From contig NZ_SOAX01000003.1 of the NCBI RefSeq assembly GCF_004364635.1, positions 468,499-532,498 of the forward strand: 64,000 bases of DNA, in the 5' to 3' direction. The translations under genes and the position numbers were made by a program. Source of the DNA: Halospina denitrificans. Lineage in GTDB: Bacteria > Pseudomonadota > Gammaproteobacteria > Pseudomonadales > Oleiphilaceae. The notes beneath the pieces are model-generated. The model did no database searches. It saw only the letters and a program-made list of their open reading frames with translations, and had not been told where the DNA came from. Shown here piece after piece: positions 9,029 through 16,285 of this stretch; the stretch's first letter is position 1, and each line of letters opens with the position of its first letter.

Positions 9029-9562
9029 TCACATGTTTGTGATGATCCGGCCTTTTTCGAGCATCACGTCGACGGCGCAGTCATGGGTTCCGGGAAACTC
9101 TTTCTTTACCCTTCGCAGGTATGCGCGCGCCTTTTCCCGTGAGCCGTTTTCCTTCTCGGCTTCGGTCAGGGCCATGAGGTAGAGCGCGTGAGCCCGGACG
9201 TTGGTGGCCAGGGTCTCGTCCTGATAGATGCCGACCAGGATCTCCTGGGCTTCCGCATAGCCATCTTCCTGCGGTGCGCTCTCCTCAAGGTATTCCATGA
9301 TTTTCGGGCTGACCTGGTACTCTTCGGGGTCACACTCGGAAGCGGCAAAGATACCTTTGTAGACGTTGTAATCACGGTTCAGGTTGGTCCTGAATTCCTG
9401 GCGTTTTTTGTGCAGCACAGCGGCGGCTGTTCCGGCTGCGGCGTAGGTGGGTCCGGCAATTGAGGCACCGGCGCAGCCCTGCAGCACACTCGCTGCAACA
9501 ACGGCTGTCAGCGTACCGACGAGTGCCCTCTTAAGTTTTGTCCCGCCTGAATTGCGTTTCAT
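9029..9562 (-). CDS. Putative lipoprotein of unknown function
   Basis: A 177-residue protein with a signal peptide ending in the lipobox VLQGC, so it is probably lipidated on the Cys near residue 29. A small-residue segment (AGASIAGPTYAAAGTAAAV) is followed by a helical, TPR-like region: AEAQEILVGIYQD, AHALYLMALTEAEKENG and AYLRRVKKEFPGTHDCAVD. No family recognised. It faces recQ end to end and is divergent from the injection-system operon, 335 bases away. Confidence 0.7.
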   Translation of the reverse strand: MKRNSGGTKLKRALVGTLTAVVAASVLQGCAGASIAGPTYAAAGTAAAVLHKKRQEFRTNLNRDYNVYKGIFAASECDPEEYQVSPKIMEYLEESAPQEDGYAEAQEILVGIYQDETLATNVRAHALYLMALTEAEKENGSREKARAYLRRVKKEFPGTHDCAVDVMLEKGRIITNM

Positions 9563-9897
9563 GGCTTTAGCTCCCTGAGTATCGTTGAATGATCCATCGG
9601 TCGAAATTAAGGTCCGGAAAGCCTACCAGACCCTGCGCTGGATTGTGCAGTGCCATTGCAGATGTCCGCTGCTAAAAATGTCGCAACCTGAACTGGACGT
9701 ACCCCCGAGAGCCACTTACACTCGGGTTAATAAACGGAAAATCCCGCTGACCAGTGACGGTCACTTCCCTATGGAGCTGTAAGGGTGTTGTGTGACGCAA
9801 GAGGCCGTGCACCACCTGAGCTGTAGCCAGCAGTAAGGCGTCAGGCGCGCGGCGCGTCGTCAAGGCTGCGTCGGCTGCCATGGAGGAAGACGCGAGC
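9563..9897. other. Intergenic region before the injection-system operon
   Basis: A 335-base stretch between the divergent lipoprotein gene and the injection-system operon. It must hold promoters for both. I see no convincing -35/-10 pair and no copy of the palindromic stress element. A short open frame (9585-9782) has no recognisable features and no ribosome site and is not called. Confidence 0.5.
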
Positions 9898-10368
9898 ATG
9901 GAACTGCCGCTGATCCACGAAACATTCCAGTCCTGGGCCCAGAGCCTGAACGAACAGGGCCTGTCGGCGCGCTTTGCGCACGACCTGGCAACCCCCGACG
10001 AGGGGCTGATCCTCTCGGCCCTGCTGCTTACCGCGCGAACCGATCCCCAACGCCGGGCCAATGGTCCCGCCCGTCGCCGCCCTTACGAACGGCCACTGGC
10101 GCGTCTGCGTTACCTCATCAGCGTCGCCACGCCCGAACGCAACGCACAGGCCGAAGAAGCGCTGCTGTCGGTGATGACCTGGGCCGAGGGCACGGCCGGA
10201 CTGGATCTGCTTACGGAAGACCCCTCTCCTTCATGGTGGCAGGCCTGGGGCACCCCCCCGAGGCCGTCGTTCCTGCTGGAAGCCAGTGTTACAGAAACCT
10301 CACAGCCACCGGACACGCCGGTGGTGAAAAAACACCAGATCGATCTTGTTGGCAGGGAACCTGGCTGA
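9898..10368 (+). CDS. Tail terminator-like protein of the contractile injection system (Pvc16/DUF4255-like)
   Basis: A 156-residue protein opening the injection-system operon. RRPYERPLARLRYLISVATP and AEEALLSVMTWAE resemble the N-terminal domain of Pvc16/Afp16 (DUF4255), which caps the tube and sheath. The end SFLLEASVTETSQPPDTPVV fits the strand-rich end of that domain. The Met at 9898 is preferred over the one at 9880 because GGAGG lies 11 bases before it. The assignment rests on position and weak similarity; Pvc16 usually sits at the far end of such operons, so its place at the front is unusual. Confidence 0.55.
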   Translation: MELPLIHETFQSWAQSLNEQGLSARFAHDLATPDEGLILSALLLTARTDPQRRANGPARRRPYERPLARLRYLISVATPERNAQAEEALLSVMTWAEGTAGLDLLTEDPSPSWWQAWGTPPRPSFLLEASVTETSQPPDTPVVKKHQIDLVGREPG

Positions 10369-10420
10369 TGTGTACGGAGCAGCCGGGCAGTGATCACGAT
10401 CAAGGCAGGAGGAGAAGACC

Positions 10421-11629
10421 ATGCCCAATTACCTGACGCCGGGTGTCTACGTGGAGGAGGTATCCTCCGGGGCGCGCCCCATCCAGCCGGTGGGAACCAG
10501 TACCGCCGGTTTTGTCGGCATTGCGCCGGACCCCTCGATCCGCCCCCACGAACCGGTGGCCATCAACAGCTGGTCGCATTTCATGCGGGTTTTCGCGCCG
10601 GATCCGGCCAAGACCGAGTCCACCCACCTTGCCCAGGGGGTCCACGGGTTCTTCCTCAACGGTGGCAGCCGCTGTTACGTGGTCAACTGCCAGGACGAGA
10701 ACCAGCTTACCGGCAACCGCAAAGGCCTGGGCGCGCTGGAAACCATCGACGAGATCGCCATTGTGGCGGCGCCGGGATTCACCTCGGCGGCGGCCTATGA
10801 CGCGGTGCTCAACCACTGCGAGAAGATGGAGGACCGGGTCGCCATCCTGGACGGGCCCCAGTCAGTGGATTCCATCAATAACCTCACCAAGGTTGCCACG
10901 GCCAAGGCAACGAAAAAGAAAGACGAGGACGGGGAATCCTCCTCTGGAGATGGCGGCGGCCTGCGTCCCCGGAACTCGGACAGGGGCTACGGCGCGGTCT
11001 ACTTCCCGTGGATCGTCGGACGTGACCCGAACAACCGCAGCAGCCTGGTGCCCATGCCACCCTCTGGCCACATGGCCGGCATCTACGCCCGCACCGACGC
11101 CCAGCGCGGCGTGCACAAGGCTCCGGCCAACGAGACGGTACGCGGCGCGCTCAACGTCAGCTACCGGGTCACCCGCCAGGAGCAGGCGGAACTCAATCCC
11201 CAGGGCGTGAACTGCATCCGGTTCTTCCCGCGCGAGGGCATCCGCGTCTGGGGCGCGCGCACCCTGGCGCCGGCAGCCAGTGAATGGCGCTACATCAACG
11301 TGCGGCGGCTGTTCAACATGATCAAGGAATCCATTGCCGAGAGCACGCACTGGGTGGTTTTTCAGCCCAATGACAAGGATCTCTGGATGGGGATCAAGCG
11401 GGACGTGTCCGCCTTCCTCACCCAGATCTGGCGCCAGGGGGCGCTGTTCGGGTCCACGCCCGAGGAGGCCTTCTTCGTGCAGTGCGACGCGGAACTCAAT
11501 CCGCCGGAGGTACGGGACGCGGGCAAGGTGATCACGCGCATCGGCCTGGCGCCGGTGAAGCCGGCGGAGTTCGTGATCTTCCAGATCGGCCAGGATACCG
11601 GCGGCGCCCAGACTGAAGAACAGGCCTGA
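10421..11629 (+). CDS. Contractile tail sheath protein
   Basis: A 402-residue sheath protein. The N-terminus YLTPGVYVEEVSSGARPIQPV followed by TSTAGFVG is the classic phage/injection-system sheath opening. The C-terminal domain is also clear: WGARTLAPAASEWRYINVRR, TQIWRQGALFGSTPEEAFFVQ and EVRDAGKVITRIGLAPVKP AEFVIF. The sheath contracts around the inner tube to drive it through a membrane. Only one sheath gene is present, against two to four in Afp/PVC clusters. A strong AGGAGG ribosome site precedes the ATG. A Lys/Glu-rich insert (residues about 160-180) separates the N-terminal and C-terminal halves. Confidence 0.95.
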   Translation: MPNYLTPGVYVEEVSSGARPIQPVGTSTAGFVGIAPDPSIRPHEPVAINSWSHFMRVFAPDPAKTESTHLAQGVHGFFLNGGSRCYVVNCQDENQLTGNRKGLGALETIDEIAIVAAPGFTSAAAYDAVLNHCEKMEDRVAILDGPQSVDSINNLTKVATAKATKKKDEDGESSSGDGGGLRPRNSDRGYGAVYFPWIVGRDPNNRSSLVPMPPSGHMAGIYARTDAQRGVHKAPANETVRGALNVSYRVTRQEQAELNPQGVNCIRFFPREGIRVWGARTLAPAASEWRYINVRRLFNMIKESIAESTHWVVFQPNDKDLWMGIKRDVSAFLTQIWRQGALFGSTPEEAFFVQCDAELNPPEVRDAGKVITRIGLAPVKPAEFVIFQIGQDTGGAQTEEQA

Positions 11630-11665
11630 AGGCCCGACTAAGGCAGGCAAAGAAGGAACAGAGCA

Positions 11666-12169
11666 ATGCCAGACAACGACAATGGAGCAACAACCGGCCA
11701 GTGGTCGGACCCCTTCACCTCCTTCCACTTCGCCATTGACGTGAATGGCGTAACCGAGGGGCGCTTCGTGGAATGCAGCAGCCTTGGCGTGGACGTGGAG
11801 GCACTGCAATACCGCGAGGCCGGGACCAATCAAGTGGTGCACAAGGTTCCCGGCCAGGTGAACTACACGGACCTGACCCTGCGCTACGGCATGGGCAGCT
11901 CCATGGACCTCTGGAAGTGGATGCAGCTGTCCATCGGTGGCGAGGTGGACCGGCGCAACGTCTCGGTGATCATGTATGGCCACGATGGCTCCACCGAAGT
12001 GATGCGCTGGAACCTGCGCGGCGCCTGGCCCCGCTCATGGCGCGGCGCGCCCTTGGATGCACTGGGCAGCAACGTCGCCATCGAGACCCTGGTGCTGGTG
12101 TTCGAGGAGTTTGAACGGGTGACCCCTGAAGGGGGTGGCGGCGGTGAAGAGGGAGCCGCCGAGGCTTGA
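11666..12169 (+). CDS. Inner tube protein (T4 gp19 family)
   Basis: A 167-residue tube protein. DPFTSFHFAIDVNGVTEGRF near residue 14 and ECSSLGVDVEALQYREAG are hallmarks of the gp19/Hcp-like tube family, as are LTLRYGMGSSMDLWKWM and the C-terminal ETLVLVFEEFERV. It would stack as hexamers inside the sheath. It is the only tube gene, whereas Afp/PVC clusters carry two. The C-terminal tail GGGGGEEGAAEA is a low-complexity extension. Confidence 0.94.
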   Translation: MPDNDNGATTGQWSDPFTSFHFAIDVNGVTEGRFVECSSLGVDVEALQYREAGTNQVVHKVPGQVNYTDLTLRYGMGSSMDLWKWMQLSIGGEVDRRNVSVIMYGHDGSTEVMRWNLRGAWPRSWRGAPLDALGSNVAIETLVLVFEEFERVTPEGGGGGEEGAAEA

Positions 12170-12193
12170 CGCTGAAACCGAAGGGAGTCTCGC

Positions 12194-13219
12194 ATGTCAC
12201 GGATTGGAATCATGCTGCGTGGAGTCCTGCGCTGGGTGGGTGAGCGGTTGCCCCGCCGCATTGCTGGGCTGCTCGTGCCCCGCCAGCCGGAAAGATCCGC
12301 CCCTCTGACCATGGCCGAGAGCCGGGAACAGGCCCTTGCGGCCTGGGAGCAGCTGGTCAGTGAACACGCACCACATCTGATGCGGGAGTCACCCCGTGGG
12401 CGCAGAGGCGAGACACCCTTACACTGGCCCCGCATGGAGCCCTTTGCCTCGACCCGGAAACGCGCCTGGCCGACGTACCCAGCCGGGGACTACAGCGCGC
12501 CACTGAAACAGGAACAGCGCCAGGCGGAGCGTTACGGGGAATCAGGCAGTCCAAGGGCATGGCCCGAGGGGGAGCGAACTCCCGGGAACACCCGATATGC
12601 CCATTCCGGGGCAGGCGCAAGTCCGGAACCGGCCGAAAAGCATTCCGTGCAGAGCCGCTGCTTCGGGGAGCAGCTTGGGACAACACCCGGAACCTCCACC
12701 CCCAGCATGGAACCCGCGCCGACTACGGCTCACCGGGGCTGGCAGAAGCCGCTTACCGCGGATTCGGATTCCGTCAGTGCCCGTCACACCAACTGGTGCA
12801 CCGAATCCGCCGGTAATCGTGCCCGCTCGCCAGACACGGCGATCCCTGAATCCGCTCCACCGGCCCATGACTGGATGACCCCGCCGGTACCAGGCGCAGA
12901 ATCTGCGCAACGGGGATATGCCCCCCCGATGCCCGAGCCACCGACTACAAACTGGCTCGCTACGAGCACTGGGGTAACCACGCCCGCCGCTGGTCCCCAA
13001 CACCCTGTCTCGCCCTGGCTGGAGACCCCCGTCCCGGAAGGCAACAGACCAGCGTTTGAAGCCGGTAATGCGGAACCAGGGCCGCAACACTCAAGGCGCG
13101 ACGCCTGGCCCGACCTCCCCTCGGGCCCATTGTCGTCACCGCCCGAAGCACCGCGCGCCGGGTGGGCGGAAGCCGACCGTCGTCAACGCCTCTTTGATGA
13201 ACAACGGGGAGTGCTGTAA
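12194..13219 (+). CDS. Proline-rich, probably disordered protein of unknown function in the injection-system operon
   Basis: A 341-residue protein I do not recognise. The first 30 residues form a basic, hydrophobic helix (GIMLRGVLRWVGERLPRRIA), followed by a short helix (REQALAAWEQLVSEHAP). The rest is rich in Pro, Arg, Gly, Ser and Thr with no evident fold, including repeated short tracts with EPAPTT or PEPPTT character. It overlaps the next gene's start by one base (TAATG), so expression is coupled. Its place between tube and LysM protein is that of Afp6-type or assembly proteins in other clusters. It lacks the long coiled coil expected of a tape measure. Confidence 0.6.
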   Translation: MSRIGIMLRGVLRWVGERLPRRIAGLLVPRQPERSAPLTMAESREQALAAWEQLVSEHAPHLMRESPRGRRGETPLHWPRMEPFASTRKRAWPTYPAGDYSAPLKQEQRQAERYGESGSPRAWPEGERTPGNTRYAHSGAGASPEPAEKHSVQSRCFGEQLGTTPGTSTPSMEPAPTTAHRGWQKPLTADSDSVSARHTNWCTESAGNRARSPDTAIPESAPPAHDWMTPPVPGAESAQRGYAPPMPEPPTTNWLATSTGVTTPAAGPQHPVSPWLETPVPEGNRPAFEAGNAEPGPQHSRRDAWPDLPSGPLSSPPEAPRAGWAEADRRQRLFDEQRGVL

Positions 13220-13959
13220 TGGAAAAGGCCGTACTACTGATTGAACATTCCGGCGACCATCTGCGCTGCCTGCTGAACCCGGAACAGCTGGAGTTCCGTC
13301 GCAGCGCGGGCATTGGCTCGCGGCAGTCGCTGGGCGGGGCCCTGACCGGTGAGGGGCTCAGTGACGACCCCCTGCTCTATCGCGGCGGCGGTCAAACCGA
13401 ATTCACCCTGGACCTGCTCTTCGACACCTCGGTGGTTCCCCAGAGCCAGGACGCAACTCCGGTGGCGGATGTGCGCCAGCTCACCGGTCCGCTCTGGGAG
13501 CTGGCCGAGAACAGCGGCCCCGGCGACCGTCATGGACGTCCGCCCACGGTCGCCTTCCTCTGGGGCACGCGCTGGAACCAGCGCGGCGTAGTGGCGGCCG
13601 TCTCGGAACGGCTGGAACACTTCACCCGCGATGGCAACCCCCGCCGCAGCTGGCTGCGCCTGCGCCTTCTGCGTGTGGGCCTGGAGGAACACCCTGAACC
13701 CGAGGAGCCCTCGGCCCCGCCGGTGAATGAAGACGAGGCCCGGCGCCGACTGGCGCGGGGTGACATGGTGAACCGGGAGCCGGTTGGCGACAGCCGGGGC
13801 GGAGAACGACTGGACCAGATCGCGGCCGAGCATTTTGGGCACGCCGGCTACTGGACCCTGCTGGCGGACATCAACGGCCTGGACGATCCCTTCAATCATG
13901 ACGGACGCCCTTTGCGAGTGCCCGCCGACCCCGGTGTGATTGGTGGAGGTGGATCATGA
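13219..13959 (+). CDS. Injection-system tube/baseplate protein with LysM domain (Afp7/Pvc7-like)
   Basis: A 246-residue protein. The N-terminal domain (LLNPEQLEFRRSAGIGSRQS, GQTEFTLDLLFDTSVVP and FLWGTRWNQRGVVAAVSERL) matches the contractile-injection tube-initiator proteins of the Afp7/Pvc7 type. The C-terminal part, GERLDQIAAEHFGHAGYWTLLADINGL, then LRVPAD, is a LysM-like module. These proteins join the tube to the spike hub. The start overlaps the previous stop and the end overlaps the spike gene by 4 bases. Confidence 0.88.
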   Translation: MEKAVLLIEHSGDHLRCLLNPEQLEFRRSAGIGSRQSLGGALTGEGLSDDPLLYRGGGQTEFTLDLLFDTSVVPQSQDATPVADVRQLTGPLWELAENSGPGDRHGRPPTVAFLWGTRWNQRGVVAAVSERLEHFTRDGNPRRSWLRLRLLRVGLEEHPEPEEPSAPPVNEDEARRRLARGDMVNREPVGDSRGGERLDQIAAEHFGHAGYWTLLADINGLDDPFNHDGRPLRVPADPGVIGGGGS

Positions 13960-15440
13960 AGCAGATCACGGCCCTGCCAAAGATCCGTGTGGACGGTGCT
14001 GAATTGCCGGACGCCCTGCAGCTGACCGACGTCCGCGTCACCCAGCGGCTGGACGCTCCGGCCCAGTGCGAACTCACCTGGCAACTCGGCCACATGGACA
14101 TCAGCAGCCTGGACTCCATTGCCCTGGCCCCGGGTGCTGTACTGAGCCTGGCCATCGAAACCCAGCCCGCCACCCTGTTCGCCGGCGAGATCACCAGCGT
14201 GGAACATGGCCATGAGCCCTCCGGCGGCTTCTGTCTGAAGGTGCGCGCCTATGACGACCTGGTTCGCCTCCAGCGCCGCCAGAGCCTCAACACCCATGTG
14301 GACGTAACCACCTCCGAACTCGTGCGAACCCTGGCCGGCGAGGCCGGGCTGTCCGTCAATTCCCGGGCGGACGGGCCCATCTGGCCCCGGATCGTGCCCC
14401 GCTTTGATCACGACCTGGCCCTTGTGCGTGATTATTGCCGGCGCAGTGGCCTGCATTTCACGTTCTCGGACGGCGAACTCCAGCTTTTCCCGGCCGAGCA
14501 CGACGAAGGCGAAGCAACAGAACTCACCCTGGGTGACACGCTGTTCGAGGCCCGGGTGGAGCGCAACAGCGTGCAGCCGCTGGACAGTGTGCGTGTCTTT
14601 GGCTGGGATCCGCACAGCGGCGACACCCGCCGCGTCCTGGTAGGCGCCAATACCTCCGCCGAACGCGCCTTCCTGGGCACCACTGTGGAAAGCGATGGCG
14701 AGGCGGAGGCTCTGGCTGGCGCGGCGCTCCACCATAACCAGGCCATGGGGAATGTCTTCTGGGGCGTGGCGGACGGCAACGCAGCCCTGGGGCCCGGCAG
14801 CCGGATCCGTGCCCGGGGCCTGGCGGCGGACCGGGGAGGCCCGTATCGGCTGACCACGGTGGTGCACAGCATTGATACCACCAGCGGCTACATCTGTGAA
14901 CTGAGCTCCCGCCCGGAACCGATCGAGACCGGTGAACACGCAACCGTTCAGAACCTGGTACTGGGTGAAGTCTGCGACGTGGAAGACCCCGAGGACCGGG
15001 GGCGCGTCCAGGTGAACCTGCAAAGCTACAACGGGGCCGTCAGCTCCTGGATGCTGGTCCTACAGGCCGGCGCAGGAGACGACAAGGGCCTTGTGGTGCT
15101 GCCTGAGGTGGGGGATCGCGTACTGGTCGGCCTGCCGGATGGCGATCCCTCCCGGGGTATCGTGCTGGGCGGCGTCTACCGTAGCGAAGGCCCACCCCGT
15201 GACCCGCAGTCCGCACGGAGTGCCGGCGAACACCGGCCCTACACACTGACCACAAGGGGTGGCCAGCGCGTCCAGCTCAACGACGCGGATGGATCCATAA
15301 GACTGACGAACGCCGCGGGCAGCTACCTGGCCCTTACCCCGGAAGGGATCACCATGCATGCCAGCGGCGAGATGACCATCGAGGCGCCTGGCCAGCGGCT
15401 GACGCTGGGCAGCAACGAGATTGATATGGAACAGAGGTGA
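13956..15440 (+). CDS. VgrG-like spike / late control D protein (Afp8/Pvc8-like)
   Basis: A 494-residue hub and spike protein. Residues 1-300 resemble phage late control gene D (for example FDHDLALVRDYCRRSGLHFT and LGDTLFEARVERN). Then comes an OB-fold, gp5-like domain: LGEVCDVEDPEDRGRVQVNL and VVLPEVGDRVLVGLPDGDP. The C-terminal repeats (GGQRVQLNDADGSIRLTN, YLALTPEGITMHASGEMTIE) form the beta-helical needle. No C-terminal effector domain is fused. It overlaps its upstream neighbour by 4 bases. Confidence 0.93.
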   Translation: MKQITALPKIRVDGAELPDALQLTDVRVTQRLDAPAQCELTWQLGHMDISSLDSIALAPGAVLSLAIETQPATLFAGEITSVEHGHEPSGGFCLKVRAYDDLVRLQRRQSLNTHVDVTTSELVRTLAGEAGLSVNSRADGPIWPRIVPRFDHDLALVRDYCRRSGLHFTFSDGELQLFPAEHDEGEATELTLGDTLFEARVERNSVQPLDSVRVFGWDPHSGDTRRVLVGANTSAERAFLGTTVESDGEAEALAGAALHHNQAMGNVFWGVADGNAALGPGSRIRARGLAADRGGPYRLTTVVHSIDTTSGYICELSSRPEPIETGEHATVQNLVLGEVCDVEDPEDRGRVQVNLQSYNGAVSSWMLVLQAGAGDDKGLVVLPEVGDRVLVGLPDGDPSRGIVLGGVYRSEGPPRDPQSARSAGEHRPYTLTTRGGQRVQLNDADGSIRLTNAAGSYLALTPEGITMHASGEMTIEAPGQRLTLGSNEIDMEQR

Positions 15441-15443
15441 CCC

Positions 15444-15788
15444 ATGGAGCTGCTGACCGAAGACGCCGACCTGCGCTGCGCCCACGACATGGGCAGGGTC
15501 GGCATTATTGCCGGCCAGGGCTGGGTGCGAGTGAACACCCGGCGCCTGCTGGTTGAGCGGGACCCCGAAGGCCGTCCCATTGCCGGCTGCCCCAACGCGG
15601 GCCCGACCATCAAACCGTGCACGGCCACGCTGCCCGTCGAAAAGGGGTACTCGAGCTTCATTCGCATCGACGGGCGACGCGTCTGCCTGGATACCGTCAC
15701 CGGACTGACCGACGGCACCCCGCCCGGGACCGTGAAGTATGACGTCCGCGCCAGCGGCCAGCACCTGGTCAGGCAGGTGTCGGCATGA
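15444..15788 (+). CDS. PAAR-like spike tip protein
   Basis: A 114-residue protein just after the spike. DADLRCAHDMGRV at the start, AGCPNAGPTIKPC in the middle and IDGRRVCLDTVTGLTDG late resemble the short PAAR-like/DUF4280-type tip proteins, which cap the spike and often bind metal through Cys/His. Visible candidates are Cys12, His14, Cys49 and Cys59 (numbering approximate). No effector domain is attached. The stop overlaps the next start. Confidence 0.72.
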   Translation: MELLTEDADLRCAHDMGRVGIIAGQGWVRVNTRRLLVERDPEGRPIAGCPNAGPTIKPCTATLPVEKGYSSFIRIDGRRVCLDTVTGLTDGTPPGTVKYDVRASGQHLVRQVSA

Positions 15789-16285
15789 GCATCACCCCGG
15801 ATCGTGCCTGGCGCTTCGACCTCCCGGTCAGCACCGTAGCGACGGACCCGGGCGAAAAGCCCCGCGGGCTGCTTGTCAACCCCACGGGCGGCATTGCCAT
15901 GGCGGAGGACGGCCAGGCCGTGCGCCAGTCGATCCTGCTGCTGCTCGCTACCCGACCCGGCGAACGACTGATGCGCCCGGATTACGGCTGCAACCTTCAC
16001 CGCCTGGTCTTCGCGCCCAACGACGCCAGCACGGCCGGCCTGGCCATCCACTACGTGGGCGAGGCCCTGCGCCGCTGGGAGCCCAGGGTCGCCATACGAC
16101 ACCTGGACGCCGGCGCCGACCTGTTCAACACCGGCGACGGGACGGTGCTGGACATCGTGCTGGACTACCGCATCCGGCGCACCGGGCGGGAGGAACGCCT
16201 GGCCCTGGCCTATGGACTGAATGACGCCCGGCTGATGCCAACCACACCCGGCAATGAACCGCCACAGGGAGATGCGCGCGAATGA
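15785..16285 (+). CDS. Baseplate wedge protein, gp25/GPW family (Afp9-like)
   Basis: A 166-residue protein with the gp25 signature: VRQSILLLLATRPGERLMRP followed by DYGCNLHRLVFAPND, then a helix AIHYVGEALRRWEPRV. It forms part of the wedge that starts sheath assembly. The gene overlaps both neighbours by 4 bases, so the spike tip, gp25 and J genes are translationally coupled. Confidence 0.93.
   Translation: MSITPDRAWRFDLPVSTVATDPGEKPRGLLVNPTGGIAMAEDGQAVRQSILLLLATRPGERLMRPDYGCNLHRLVFAPNDASTAGLAIHYVGEALRRWEPRVAIRHLDAGADLFNTGDGTVLDIVLDYRIRRTGREERLALAYGLNDARLMPTTPGNEPPQGDARE

Noticed and set aside
9585..9782. Small plus-strand frame before the injection-system operon
   Set aside because: No ribosome site, no recognisable features; probably part of the leader or promoter region.
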